DNA of 64,000 nt from Xanthostigma xanthostigma (GCA_963575645.1 OY754469.1:18804001-18868000); one strand, 5' to 3'; shown: positions 33,630 to 46,825, numbered from the stretch's first letter. The notes: generated from the letters alone by a model not told the origin. Numbers and translations are program-made.

Positions 33630-36600
33630 TGATTTTTGAGAATATGTTGATTTTCTCTGGGAAGGATAAAATTTTCCGAACATATTATTACAAAGGCAGG
33701 AATCTTTCCATAGTAGGCATTAATCAGCCGCATAATAATACTTCAGCAGTTCAAAACAGTTTTTAGAGCCGCAATCCGAGAATATATAAAAACACAGATT
33801 TGTGAGAATATGTCGAATTTCTCTAGAAAGGGTTAAATTTTCCGAACATTCTATGAAGGCAGGAATCTTTCCATAGTAGGCACTAATCATCCGCATCATA
33901 ATACTTCAGCAGTTCCAAACAGTTTCTCGAGCCGCACGTCAAGAATACGTGAAAACACAGATATATTAGAATATGTCGATTTTCTCTAGAAAGGGTTAAA
34001 TATTTCGAACATATTATGAAGGCAGGAATCTTTCCATAGTAGGCACTAATCATCCGCATCATAATACTTCAGCAGTTCCAAACAGTTTGTCGAGCCGCAC
34101 GTCCAGAATACGTAAAAACATAGATATATTAGAATATGTCGATTTTCTTTAGAAAGGGTTAAATATTCCGAACATATTATGGAGGCAGGAATCTTTCCAT
34201 AGTAGGCACTAATCAGCCGCGTCATAATACTTCAGAAGTTCCAAACAGTTTCTCGAGCCGCACGTCCAGAATACGTAAAAACACAGATATATTAGAATAT
34301 GTCGATTTTCTCCAAAAAGGGTTAGATTTTCCGAACATATTATGGAGGCAGGAATCTTTCCATAGTAGGCACTAATCATCCGCATCATAATACTTCAGCA
34401 GTTCCAAACAGTTTTTCAAGCCGCACTTCCAGAATACGTAAAAACACAGATATTTTAGAATATGTCGATTTTTTCTATAAAGGGTTAAATATTCCGAACA
34501 TATTATGGAGACAGGAATCTTTCCATAGTAGGCACTAATCAGCCGCGTCATAATACATCAGCAGTTCCACACAGTTTCTCGAGCCGCACATCCAGAATAA
34601 GTAAAAACACAGATATATTAGAATATGTCGATTTTCTCTAGAAAGGGTTAAATATTCCGAACATATTATGGAGGCAGGAATCTTTCCATAGTAGGCACTA
34701 ATCAGCCGCGTCATAATACATCAGCAGTTCCACACAGTTTCTCGAGCCGCACGTCCAGAATAAGTAAAAACACAGATATATTAGAATATGTCGATTTTCT
34801 CTATAAAGGGTTAAATATTCCGAACATATTATGGAGGCAGGAATCTTTCCATAGTAGGCACTAATCATCCGCGTCATAATGCATCAGCAGTTCCAAACAG
34901 TTTCTCGAGCCGCACGTCCAGAATAAGTAAAAACACAGATATATTAGAATATGTCGATTTTCTCTAGAAAGGGTTAAATTTTCCGAACATATTATGAAGG
35001 CAGGAATCTTTCCATAGTAGGCACTAATCAGCCACGTCATAATACTTCAGCAGTTCCAAACAGTTTTTCGAGCCGCACGTCCAGAATACGTAAAAACATA
35101 GATATATTAGAATATGTCGATTTTCTCCAGAAAGGGTTAAATTTTCCGAACATATTATGAAGGCAGGAATCTTTCCATAGTAGGCACTAATCATCCGCAT
35201 CATAATACTTCAGCAGTTCCAAACAGTTTTTCGAGCCGCACGTCCAGAATACGTAAAAACATAGATATATTAGAATATGTCGATTTTCTCTAGAAAGGGT
35301 TAAATTTTCCGAACATATTATGAAGGCAGGAATCTTTCCATAGTAGGCACTAATCAGCCACGTCATAATACTTCAGCAGTTCCAAACAGTTTTTCGAGCC
35401 GCACGTCCAGAATACGTAAAAACATAGATATATTAGAATATGTCGATTTTCTCCAGAAAGGGTTAAATTTTCCGAACATATTATGAAGGCAGGAATCTTT
35501 CCATAGTAGGCACTAATCATCCGCATCATAATACTTCAGCAGTTCCAAACAGTTTTTCGAGCCGCACGTCCAGAATACGTAAAAACATAGATATATTAGA
35601 ATATGTCGATTTTCTCTAGAAAGGGTTAAATATTCCGAACATATTATGAAGGCAGGAATCTTTCCATAGTAGGCACTAATCAGCCACGTCATAATACTTT
35701 AGCAGTTCCAAACAGTTTGTCGAGCCGCACATCCAGAATACGTAAAAACACAGATATATTAGAATATGTCGATTTTCTTTAGAAAGGGTTAAATATTCCG
35801 AACATATTATGAAGGCAGGAATCTTTCCATAGTAGGCACTAGTCAGCCACGTCATAATACTTCAGCAGTTCCAAACAGTTTGTCGAGCCGCACGTCCAGA
35901 ATACGTAAAAACACAGATATATTAGAATATGTCGTTTTTCTTTAGAAAGGGTTAAATATTCCGAACATATTATGGAGGCAGGAATCTTTCCATAGTAGGC
36001 ACTAATCATCCGCATCATAATAATTCAGCAGTTCCAAACAGTTTCTCGAGCCGCACGTCCAGAATAAGTAAAAACACAGATATATTAGAATATGTCGATT
36101 TTCTTTAGAAAGGGTTAAATATTCCGAACATATTATGGAGGCAGGAATCTTTCCATAGTAGGCACTAATCAGCCGCGTCATAATACTTCAGCAGTTCCAA
36201 ACAGTTTGTCGAGCCGCACGTCCAGAATAAGTAAAAACACAGATATATTAGAATATGTCGATTTTCTTTAGAAAGGGTTAAATATTCCGAACATATTATG
36301 AAGGCAGGAATCTTTCCATAGTAGGCACTAATCAGCCGCGTCATTATACTTCAGCAGTTCCAAACAGTTTCTCGAGCCGCACGTCCAGAATACGTAAAAA
36401 CACAGATATATTAGAATATGTCGATTTTCTCTGGAAAGGGTTAAATTTTCCGAACATATTATGAAGGCAGGAATCTTTCCATAGTAGGTACTAATCAGCC
36501 GCAACATAATACTTCAGCAGTTCCAAACAGTTTTTCGAGCCGCACATCCAGAATACGTAAAAACACAGATATATGAGAATATGTCGATTTTCTCTATAAA

Positions 36601-39600
36601 GGGTTAAATTTTCCGAACATATTATGAAGGCAGGAATCTTTCCATAGTAGGCACTAATCAGCCACGTCATAATACTTCAGCAGTTCCAAACAGTTTGTCG
36701 AGCCGCACGTCCAGAATACGTAAAAACACAGATATATTAGAATATGTCGATTTTCTCTATAAAGGGTTGAATTTTCCGAACATATTATGAAGGCAGGAAT
36801 CTTTCCATAGTAGGCACTAATCAGCCACGTCATAATACTTCAGCAGTTCCAAACAGTTTGTCGAGCCGCACGTCCAGAATACGTAAAAACACAGATATAT
36901 TAGAATATGTCGATTTTCTCTATAAAGGGTTAAATTTTCCGAACATATTATGAAGGCAGGAATCTTTCTATAGTAGGCACTAATCAGCCGCGTCATAATA
37001 CATCAGCAGTTCCAAACAGTTTGTCGAGCCGCACGTCCAGAATACGTAAAAACATAGATATATTAGAATATGTCGATTTTCTCCAAAAAGGGTTAAATTT
37101 TCCGAACATATTATGGAGGCAGGAATCTTTCCATAGTAGGCACTAATCATCCGCATCATAATACTTTAGCAGTTCCAAACAGTTTGTCGAGCCGCACGTC
37201 CAGAATACGTAAAAACATAGATATATTAGAATATGTCGATTTTCTCCAAAAAGGGTTAAATTTTCCGAACATATTATGAAGGCAGGAATCTTTCCATAGT
37301 AGGCACTAATCAGCCGCGTCATAATACTTCAGCAGTTCCAAACAGTTTCTCGAGCCGCACGTCCAGAATAAGTAAAAACACAGATATATTAGAATATGTC
37401 GATTTTCTTTAGAAAGGGTTAAATATTCCGAACATATTATGGAGGCAGGAATCTTTCCATAGTAGGCACTAATCAGCCGCGTCATAATACTTCAGCAGTT
37501 CCAAACAGTTTGTCGAGCCGCACGTCCAGAATAAGTAAAAACACAGATATATTAGAATATGTCGATTTTCTTTAGAAAGGGTTAAATATTCCGAACATAT
37601 TATGGAGGCAGGAATCTTTCCATAGTAGGCACTAATCAGCCGCGTCATAATACTTCAGCAGTTCCAAACAGTTTGTCGAGCCGCACGTCCTGAATACGTA
37701 AAAACATAGATATATTAGAAAATGTCGATTTTCTCCAAAAAGGGTTAGATTTTCCGAACATATTATGAAGGCAGGAATCTTTCTATAGTAGGCACTAATC
37801 AGCCACGTCATAATACTTCAGCAGTTCCAAACAGTTTGTCGAGCCGCACGTCCAGAATACATAAAAACACAGATATATTAGAATATGTCGATTTTCTCTA
37901 TAAAGGGTTAAATTTTCCGAACATATTATGAAGGCAGGAATCTTTCCATAGTAGGCACTAATCAGCCACGTCATAATACTTCAGCAGTTCCAAACAGTTT
38001 CTCGAGCCGCACGTCCAGAATAAGTAAAAACACAGATATATTATAATATGTCGATTTTCTCCAGAGAGGGTTAAGTTTTCCGAACATATTATGAAGGCAG
38101 GAATCTTTCCATAGTAGGCACTAATCAGCCGCGTCATAATACATCAGCAGTTCCAAACAGTTTGTCGAGCCGCACGTCCAGAATACGTAAAAACACAGAT
38201 ATATTAGAATATGTCGATTTTCTCTATAAAGGGTTAAATTTTCCGAACATATTATGAAGGCAGGAATCTTTCCATAGTAGGCACTAATCAGCCGAGTCAT
38301 AATACATCAGCAGTTCCAAACAGTTTGTCGAGCCGCACGTCCAGAATACGTAAAAACATAGATATATTAGAATATGTCGATTTTCTCTGGAAAGGGTTAA
38401 ATTTTACGAACATATTATGAAGGCAGGAATCTTTCCATAGTAGGTACTAATCAGCCGCAACATAATACTTCAGCAGTTCCAAACAGTTTTTCGAGCCGCA
38501 CGTCCAGAATACGTAAAAACACAGATATATGAGAATATGTCGATTTTCTCTATAAAGGGTTAAATTTTCCGAACATATTATGAAGGCAGGAATCTTTCCA
38601 TAGTAGGCACTAATCAGCCGCGTCATAATACTTCAGCAGTTCCAAACAGTTTCTCGAGCCGCACGTCCAGAATAAGTAAAAACACAGATATATTAGAATA
38701 TGTCGATTTTCTTTAGAAAGGGTTAAATATTCCGAACATATTATGGAGGCAGGAATCTTTCCATAGTAGGCACTAATCAGCCGCGTCATAATACTTCAGC
38801 AGTTCCAAACAGTTTGTCGAGCCGCACGTCCAGAATACGTAAAAACATAGATATATTAGAATATGTCGATTTTCTCCAAAAAGGGTTAGATTTTCCGAAC
38901 ATATTATGAAGGCAGGAATCTTTCCATAGTAGGCACTAATCAGCCGCGTCATAATACTTCAGCAGTTCCAAACAGTTTGTCGAGCCGCACGTCCAGAATA
39001 CGTAAAAACATAGATATATTAGAATATGTCGATTTTCTCCAAAAAGGGTTAGATTTTCCGAACATATTATGAAGGCAGGAATCTTTCCATAGTAGGCACT
39101 AATCAGCCACGTCATAATACTTCAGCAGTTCCAAACAGTTTGTCGAGCCGCACGTCCAGAATACGTAAAAACACAGATATATTAGAATATGTCGATTTTC
39201 TCTATAAAGGGTTAAATTTTCCGAACATATTATGAAGGCAGGAATCTTTCCATAGTAGGCACTAATCAGCCACGTCATAATACTTCAGCAGTTCCAAACA
39301 GTTTCTCGAGCCGCACGTCCAGAATAAGTAAAAACACAGATATATTAGAATATGTCGATTTTCTCCAGAGAGGGTTAAGTTTTCCGAACATATTATGAAG
39401 GCAGGAATCTTTCCATAGTAGGCACTAATCAGCCGCGTCATAATACATCAGCAGTTCCAAACAGTTTCTCGAGCCGCACGTCCAGAATAAGTAAAAACAC
39501 AGATATATTAGAATATGTCGATTTTCTTTAGAAAGGGTTAAATATTCCGAACATATTATGGAGGCAGGAATCTTTCCATAGTAGGCACTAATCATCCGCA

Positions 39601-39832
39601 TCATAATACTTCAGCAGTTCCAAACAGTTTCTCGAGCCGCACGTCAAGAATACGTGAAAACACAGATATATTAGAATATGTCGATTTTCTCTAGAAAGGG
39701 TTAAATATTTCGAACATATTATGAAGGCAGGAAACTTTCCATAGTAGGCACTAATCAGCCGCATCATATTACTTTAGCAGTTCTAAACAGTTTTTCGAGC
39801 TGCAAGTAGAGAATATGCAAAAACACAGATTT
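33630..39832 (-). repeat. 163-bp satellite array, right arm (~38 monomers, inverse)
   Basis: Same monomer as the left array in reverse complement (CGAGCCGCACGTCCAGAATA, GGAATCTTTCCATAGTAGGC, TTCCGAACATATTATG). The CGAGCCG marker runs from about 33765 to 39796, consistent with 37 steps of 163 bp. Monomers near the inner edge are the most degenerate. The two outermost monomers are identical by eye to the outermost left monomers. Local pairs are repeated (for example 35020-35345 and 35346-35670, a two-monomer duplication). Confidence 0.95.
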
Positions 39833-40044
39833 CAATGTGTATGGGGAAAACGAGCATTAGCGTTATTCTTTACAGCCGAAATGGAAGAGCGCCAAAATGA
39901 GCAGAGCACTTACAGAAATATTGACAAAGCATAGACCTTTCAAATAAAAAAAAACTCATTCAAGTCGAGCGATACGTTTAAAAGTTATTGCAATTCTAAA
40001 CTGGTCATCATTTTAGGTGTTGCGTTTTTTGTGCCGGTCAGTGT
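39833..40044. repeat. Unique linker of the right arm
   Basis: Reverse complement of 23621-23831, with no difference seen by eye. Confidence 0.75.
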
Positions 40045-40630
40045 AGAATTGCATTTTCTTTTTTCGTATTTTTCTCGGAAACTCGTAAAGCAGGAACGAA
40101 AATTTTTTAAGCAGGAAAAGGCACAAACGAAGCTCAATCCATCCCACCTATTTTGGTCCGTGCGGCTAACAAAGTTGCGGCTAACTTCACGCTTACCGAA
40201 TTTTCTTTTTTGATTTTCTCGAGAACGGGAAAAGCAGGAACGAAATTTTTTTAAGCAGGAAAAGGCACAAACGAAGCACAAACCAGCCGCAAGTAAAAAA
40301 TGTACAAATTCCAAAAAGTTGCGGCTAGCGTGAACCTGGCCGCAGCTAAAATTTCTTCGATTTTCTCGGAAACGCGAAAAGCAGGAACGAATTTTTTTGG
40401 AGCAGGAAAGGGCACAAACGAAGCACAAACCAGCCGCAAGTAAAAAAATTACAAAATCAAAAAAGTTGCGGCTGGCGTGATCCTGGCCGCAGTTATAAAA
40501 TTTTCGATTTTCTCGGAAACGCTAAAAGCAGGAACGAAAATTTTTAAAGCAGGAAAGGGCACAAACGAAGCACAAACCAGCCCACCCATTTTGGTCCATG
40601 CGGCTAACAAAGTTGCGGCTGGTTTCACGG
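40045..40630 (-). repeat. ~146-bp tandem repeat, four copies, right arm
   Basis: Reverse complement of 23030-23620. The mirrored translations are identical over 147 residues, confirming nucleotide-level identity of both arms here. Not considered coding. Confidence 0.85.
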
Positions 40631-40659
40631 AGCCGCGAACACCGTCTTTGCATTTTTTT

Positions 40660-40900
40660 TGCCGTTGCTCTTGTAGCTTTTATAAGCACAGAATTTCAAG
40701 GTTGGATTTCAATTCCTTGTCTGCCTCGAAATTCATTTTTTTTCGACGTCTTACGCACAGAATTTCGAGCTTGATTTCAATTTCTTGTCTACCTCGAAAT
40801 TCTTTTTTTTAAGTTATAATCTTAAGATTCAGTCGCCTCAAGTTTTTGAATTTAGCACAGAACGAAGTTTATACTTCTCCGAAGTTTTTTTTTAAGATCT
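40660..40900. repeat. Terminal hairpin domain, right arm
   Basis: Mirror of 22733-22975 with a few substitutions (for example CTACCTCG against CTGCCTCG). Same serial stem-loops with GCACAGAAT on this strand. Confidence 0.75.
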
Positions 40901-40902
40901 CA

Positions 40903-41010
40903 TATACACGGCGTTATATGGGAGCTAGGCAAAATCAATGTATAAGAATACGTTAGAGATACGTCGGCATTTGGCACAGAAAAGAATCTCTAACGAGATT
41001 CTTCGATATC
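40903..41010 (-). repeat. Dispersed ~108-bp repeat matching the centre of the 21-kb palindrome
   Basis: Reverse complement of 21439-21548: ATACACGGCGTTATATGGGA, CAAAATCAATGTATAAGAAT, GGCATTTxGCACAGAAAAG and a stem AAGAATCTC/GAGATTCTT. It abuts the outer end of the giant palindrome, suggesting that the same terminus is present in both elements. Confidence 0.75.
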
Positions 41011-41817
41011 GTCGTTGGTTCTGTAATACCTCTAATGTGCAAAAAGTAAAATTTGCAGGAAAGGCTAAAAAGTGGTTATTTCTGCAGCAATGGATGGTAA
41101 GAACTAGCAATTTCAGAGGTATATTACTAATTCATACTTATCTTTACTGAACATGTTTAATTAAGACAAAGTATTTCCTTAAAAAAATATTTAACGTTAA
41201 TTTCGGATTTATTGGCACATGGGAGGAATTATTTGAAACAAATTTTCACATAAGAGTTATTTCCCCTTGTTGGTTACTGTAAAATTAATTTTAAGGTATT
41301 ACTAGTGTATAGAGCTCCGTTTCCTGAATCTTTTCATCTAAAAAATGTAAAATCTGCCAACTATGCACATAAGAGCTATTACAGAACCAACGACAATATG
41401 TATTGCTGATAAAAATACAAAATAAATAAATAAACGAGACACATCGCTAATTAAATTAAAGCTGCCTCAGTCCAGTGAGTTTCAATAAAAGATTTTGTGT
41501 TCAGAAAATATTAAAGAAAATATTAGTGTCTGGAAGTTAAACATCTTTATGACCACCTCTCCCACCCTTTCAATTGTGACACATCAAAAAACTGGTGTGT
41601 CGCAGAAGTGACGGTAATAAATTGTTTAACAATAGTAATGATGGATAGTAGATGATCAGTCTACTTTTGTTTAAATAAAATGATATTTTTATGAAAAAAT
41701 AGAAATACCATTTGATGATGCAGGTGACCACATAAATAAAAAAAAGTTCATCAAAATCGGACAAGACGTTTAGGAAGAGAAAAATTACGAACACGCATAT
41801 TATGTCGAAATTTTATA
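41011..41817. other. Gene-free AT-rich region
   Basis: No recognisable gene, RNA or repeat. Confidence 0.35.
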
Positions 41818-42499
41818 TACACAGTGTCCAAAAAGTCTGAAAATTGTCAAAAATCTTGCAAAATTATACGCATCGAATGAAAAAATGAAAAAACACGTGT
41901 CAAATATTTTCAAAAAAAAATCTATTTACCACATTGAAACTCTACCTCCTCACCCAGTGGATGGAGCGGGGTCAACTTTTGTAATTTAAATAGAAATCTT
42001 CATTTTTTATTGCAGAATCGGATTCTACAGTAAAAATTACAGAGTTTGTTAGAAACAATTTTCTCGATTCTTGACAGATGTCGCTAAAATTGCGAAAAAT
42101 AGAATATTAAAACTATCGTATTTCCACAGAAACAAGCGTTAAATTGAAAAACTACTCGTCTACTTAATAAGATATTTAAATTTAAGACCTTCAGCTATTT
42201 GACATTTTGACATTCTATTTCTCGCGATTACAGCATTTGTCAAGAATCGAAAAAACCGTTTCTGACAAACTTTATGTAATTTTCGCTGTAAAACACAGTT
42301 CTGCAATAAAAAATTAGGGTTTCCATTTAAATTTCAAGAGTTGACCTCCTCCCCACCCACTGGGGGAGGAATTGGGAGGTCAAACGTGGTGTCAGTAAAT
42401 AGTTTTTTTAAAAATATTTGAGATGTGTTTTTTCATTTTTTTATTCGATGTGTAGTTGGCGAGATTTTTTACCGTTTCCAGACTTTTTGAACACCTGTA
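41818..42499. mobile_element. Mariner-type palindromic MITE with TA target duplication
   Basis: Ends are TACACAGTGTCCAAAAAGTC and the mirrored GACTTTTTGAACACCTGTA, with TA at both borders. Long arms continue: ATCGAATGAAAAAATGAAAA, ACCTCCTCACCCA(G/C)TGG, GAATCGxxxxxCAGTAAAAAT. The arms meet near 42150 and noncoding DNA fills the loop. Total about 680 bp. Confidence 0.8.
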
Positions 42500-43687
42500 T
42501 AAAGATGAAAATTATTTTAAAAAGTTCATGCAATCCTTGTCACAATGAATGATACGATAGTTCGATTGGATGCAGTGTAAAATAATCATTTTAGCACGTT
42601 CATTAAAGTGTTTTTTACTGTGTTTGTCACCTGATTTGTCTGTACTGTTTTTATTATCGAAAATAAATAACCAGGGAAATTCACCCGCTCGTGGATCGCT
42701 CATCAAACTCCGGCGCTTTGAACTGCACGACCTATCAAAAACAAATTCAGATTAATTGCATATTGATTAATTCACTAGCACATTGTGTCATATTCATATA
42801 ATCAATGAGCCTCATCTAAAGAACTGGAAGCGTTTCAATTATTGTCATACCTACCCCAATATTACGGAGTAAAATGTGAAATGCGATATTTATTTATGTC
42901 ATATAATCCAATCGATAGATTGATTCCGATTCGAAAAAGCGCGAGAGTTTTGAAACTTTGAGAATTTGTAGAATTCAACGCCCTGAATGAAATTTAAAAA
43001 AAAATAAATAAAAAATGTGATCGCAACCACCGGGACCGCTATATTGACAAACAGTTTCTTTGAAACATTTCGCTTCCGATGCGTCATAGGCATATAAAAT
43101 ATTTTTTTTGAAAATAAACTGAAATTTTCTACAAAATATGTTTTATATATTTTACCATGCCAATCCACAAGTAGGGAATGGTACTAGCTTAGAGGCCACC
43201 ATTTTGTTAATTTAAAAAAAAAAATTCGATAAGTCCTAGATTTTATATTAAACTAAAGACTTTTCTTTGTTTTATCGATTTTGGATGAACCAGCACAAAG
43301 TTATGATATGGTCACCGCATGCATTACCTACTTGTGAGAGGGGTCCAACAGATGGCTATGACTTTGTCCAATTTTTTTTTTTTTTGAAAATTTAGTGAAG
43401 TCAAGTTGGAATATTATTAACTTTATAATATAAATTAAATTTTGTCGAAAAAAAAATTTTAAAGTTTTTTCATGCCTCTGACTACCTCTAGCCCGTTAAA
43501 CAATGTAAATAATTCGTTCCCCGCCCCAAAATGTTTCTTATTTTCAATAATATAAAAAACTAAATGTAAAAAAAATCATCAAAATCGAAGCCGTTCTTGC
43601 GAAGTTTAAATTATTGCCTGTTTTATGTTCATTGACTTGACTATTACCTAATATAAAAATTATCTCTCGCATGCTGTGTAATAAAGA
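42500..43687. other. Gene-free region
   Basis: Contains only unsupported short frames (for example 42512-42706 and 42899-43168). No domain recognised and no repeat boundary clear. Confidence 0.35.
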
Positions 43688-43996
43688 AGGTAAAAAAGCT
43701 TTTTAAGTAAACGGTTTTATTGTACCTACAATCGACGATGTACTAAAAACTAGTAAATAATTATTAGTCATCATAGGGGGCTTTGATTAAACTAAAATAA
43801 AATCGTGGGACGTATTTATAGTTATATTATGGTCGAAGAAGACAGTAAGTAGGAATGATTTCCAATCTCAAACAAATTTTCTACTAAATTCGCCCCACTA
43901 TTTTATTTTAGTTTAATCAAAGCCCCTTTCTAGTTTTTAGTACATCGTCGATTGTACAATAAAACTGTTTAAATTAAACAGCTTTTTTACCTATTT
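43688..43996. mobile_element. ~309-bp palindromic MITE
   Basis: AGGTAAAAAAGCTTTTTAAG with TTTTATTGTAC, ATCGACGATGTACTAAAAAC and GGGGCTTTGATTAAAC is mirrored on the right (GTTTAATCAAAGCCCC, GTTTTTAGTACATCGTCGAT, GTACAATAAAA, GCTTTTTTACCT). Noncoding. Confidence 0.85.
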
Positions 43997-44039
43997 TATG
44001 TTTTAAATTTTTAGTGAGCTTTAGTACGATTTGCATTCG

Positions 44040-44215
44040 GATGAAATCCGGACCGGTCAGTTAGTTATTATAATATTTATTGTCATCGGAACTTCATACG
44101 TATGCAAAGTTTCAACTCAGTCGGATAACGGGAAGTAGTTGAAAAAGCTGTGGCAAGATTTGAAACAAAAATAGTAACAAACAAAAATCGATCTCACGCT
44201 AAATAAAACCGTTTA
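44040..44215. repeat. Interspersed repeat with TACGTATGC core, copy 2
   Basis: Shares GACCGGTCAGTTAG, ATTGTCATCGGAACT and CATACGTATGCAAAGTTTC with 1925-2150, and ends in AAATAAAACCGTTTAA against AATATAAAGCGTTTAA in the 10.6-kb copies. Confidence 0.6.
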
Positions 44216-44425
44216 AAAACAGTTACAAATTGCTTTAAATATTATCGATTTCTAGAACTTATCTCCTTAATTGTTTCAAATAAATAACAAAAAGAAATGT
44301 AATGGTTGTATTCTGTACGGCCAATGTAAGAATTTATAGTACTGTTAATTATTTGTCATTTCAAAACAAATTTATCAAAACGTAAATTAAAGTGAGACAG
44401 AAACTTAACAGTGCTGTACACATCT
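44216..44425. other. Short gene-free spacer
   Basis: No feature recognised. Confidence 0.3.
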
Positions 44426-44812
44426 AAAGGCCGCTACACACGAGACTAGAAACGATGCTAGATTTTCCTATTAGTTTTCTAGCGCTGGTTTTCTTGATTG
44501 CTGTTATGTGCTCGCTTCACACGAGACGTCTTTTCAAGCTTGTTTTGTGGATAGATAGCGCGCACAGTGATAGTTCAAATAAAAACACAGAGCAAAACGT
44601 GTCTGTTATCTGACTCTGAGCAGAATGACGCCATGTTGGTTTGTGGGCGTTTCTTCAAGTCACCCACGTGACAAGAAACTGCTTCCTGATTCGCAGCGAA
44701 CCTACCAAGAAAAATAGCCCCTGTTCTAATTGTAAAACCTATCTTGTGAGCTAGCAGGCGAGCCCGCAGATCTCCAAGCAGTGTTTCTAGCCTCGTGTGC
44801 AGCGACCTTTAG
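44426..44812. mobile_element. MITE with GGCCGCTACACACGAG-type ends
   Basis: AAAGGCCGCTACACACGAG with CTAGAAAC on the left is mirrored by GTTTCTAG, CCTCGTGTGCAGCGACCTTT on the right. An extra internal copy, CGCTTCACACGAGACG, lies at 44515. The element is less AT-rich than flanks and noncoding. The end style fits hAT-like MITEs, but no clear 8-bp duplication is visible. Confidence 0.7.
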
Positions 44813-45414
44813 TCTCGGGTACTGCAAAACCAATCTGTGGCGTTAAATCTGAGGTTAGATATAATCGTATCCTTCTAAGGGCTGCGAGTGTCTTCAAAAA
44901 AGTTTTTGAAGCACAGAAATACACAACCAGGAATGATTGTAAACTTTCCAGAATAATTAATGCAACAGTCATACACCGTTCTGTGCACCTGGCAACCTTA
45001 TTTCTTGCTATGGGCGTTCCTTTTAACAAAATCGAATTTTCCTGTTACACGCTGCTCTGAGCTTTTAGAAAAAGAAAATTGAAAAAAAAGTTTACTTTCC
45101 GACTGCCGCCAGAATCGATGTGCTGATTAAAATGAACATAAAAAACTTCTCAGCAAACTTTTTTCTTCTTTTTTTTAATGTTGAGTCGTATTTAATATGT
45201 AGAATGTAACTGTATAGATACTCGTATGAGACAAGGGCTCAATTATTTGAAAACTGTTACAAATAACTATATTAACTTCAGATTTTAAATGAAAAAGTCT
45301 ACTAATTATAATACCGTGCGACCACTGTCTGTAAATATATATAAAAATTTTAACGAAAACAAGCATGTTAGATAAAAGCTAATTGGGTCACGCCCTGCCG
45401 ACCATCTATTTATA
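44813..45414. other. Gene-free region
   Basis: Overlapping frames of 80 and 87 codons at 44787-45060 lie on opposite strands and partly inside the MITE. Neither has a recognisable domain. No gene supported. Confidence 0.35.
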
Positions 45415-45545
45415 TAAAATTCTCGTGTCACAGTTTTGGCCGCGCTAATCTCCGAAACTACTGAACAGATTTTAATTAAATTTTGTAAATGTGTCATACT
45501 AATGGCCCGGCTTGGTTTCACCCGGGCGCGATAGATATAATTCTG
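45415..45545. repeat. Interspersed 3'-tail repeat, fragment
   Basis: GCGCTAATCTCCGAAACTAC, then CTAATGGCCCGGCTTGG and TTTCACCCGGGCGCGATAG. This is the end type of the same broad class as 3365-3496 and 6200-6232. Confidence 0.5.
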
Positions 45546-46630
45546 CAAAATGTATTGTATGTATGATGATCTCACATAAATTTTATTTAGGTTAGTTTTA
45601 AGTTTGCTAATAAAATATGAAAAAACGAAGTCAGTTAATGTTTAACAACGTGCAAACTACGTACTTCAAATGCACTAAAAAATAAAAAAAAATAAAAACT
45701 TGAAAACATTGACTAAATAATTGAATATTGAGGTCGGAGCCATTTTAATAAAAGTAGATCTCAAAATTTTCCTCCTTTTAGTGGCTTTTTTGATCGCGGT
45801 TGTTTTTTTAGTTTTTTTATTAATTTAGGTAGATCTGATCAATCTGTGACATAACAGCATGTGCTTGTTTTGCAGTTTGCACATTTATATAGTGTTTAAG
45901 CATAGGTGCTCGTGACAGAAAATTCTGCGTCATCCCGAGCTGAATTCAATTCACTCAGTATAATATAAAAATATTATATGTACCTATATATTTGTATATT
46001 TTTTTTCAAATAAGAATATCAATAAAGATATCTATATTAGACGTCTTATACAGTTTTCCGTACTTCACTGTTCATCGTTATGTAAACAAAAGAAAATTAA
46101 AAAACTTTGGGTGTTTTAAATTTAAATTTTCTTTTACTTCGACAGTTGGATTAAAGAAAAAGATTTACGACGTTTGCAACCTACGAATATAAAATATTAT
46201 TAACTCATGTTTACCTTATAAATAGAAACATTTTTTTGTTAACATTTTGTTAGTAAATTCATTCATTTTCAAGCATGCCAAAATAATATTATGGAACTTA
46301 ATATTAATAAATTAAAAAAATAGAAATACGTATTAAAATATATGTAGGCGTGTATTATACTTTTTTTAATGATATATTGCTTTTAGTCTACTTTAATGTT
46401 TGATCTCGTCAAATACTTTATTGTTAAAGCTCCATTTCAATTTAAGATAATCAAGTTCTTGATGTATACTTCATGATAGTTTAGGGATCCAGTTTTGAAG
46501 AAATAATCGACAATACTAACAAAAGACTGCAGAAATTTTTTTATGTTTTTTTTTAATATGTTCTTATTTTTGTCATTTTGATAAATGTTTACTTTGTTTC
46601 GTAAAAATTACAAAATTTTTTTTTATCATT
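45546..46630. other. Gene-free AT-rich region
   Basis: No gene, RNA or clear repeat recognised. Confidence 0.35.
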
Positions 46631-46635
46631 TTAAA

Positions 46636-46825
46636 AATCTCCATTTTATTCTCTATAAATTCACAAGAAAATATTCGAGAAAAACTTTATCGATTTATAA
46701 ACAAACAATAATAATAATTAGTATGAATTAATTGTTATGTAATTAATAAATCGGCAACATTTTTCTCGAATATTTTCTTATGTTACCCTATAATATACAG
46801 AATAAAAATGGAGAGTTCAAAAATG
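46636..46825. mobile_element. ~190-bp MITE with inverted arms
   Basis: CTCCATTTTATTCTCTATAA with AAGAAAATATTCGAGAAAAA and CGATTTAT is mirrored by ATAAATCGG, TTTTTCTCGAATATTTTCTT and ATAAAAATGGAG. The loop is about 45 bp. Noncoding. Confidence 0.75.

Larger units (their letters stand above)
22733..40900. mobile_element. Giant 18.2-kb foldback-like palindrome built from satellite arrays
   Basis: Inverse arms run 22733-31463 and 31541-40900. Each contains the same modules in mirror order: terminal hairpin domain, four ~146-bp repeats, a unique linker (about 23620-23831 and 39833-40044), a 163-bp satellite array and an AT-rich inner spacer. The right arm has an additional 1.36-kb insert. Repeats in terminal inverted repeats recall Drosophila FB and Galileo foldbacks, but I see no transposase or known terminal motif. 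The segments 23040-24060 and 39640-40620 look identical by eye, whereas inner spacers differ at roughly one base in ten. It could alternatively be an inverted duplication of a satellite locus. Boundaries are the points where pairing stops. Confidence 0.8.
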
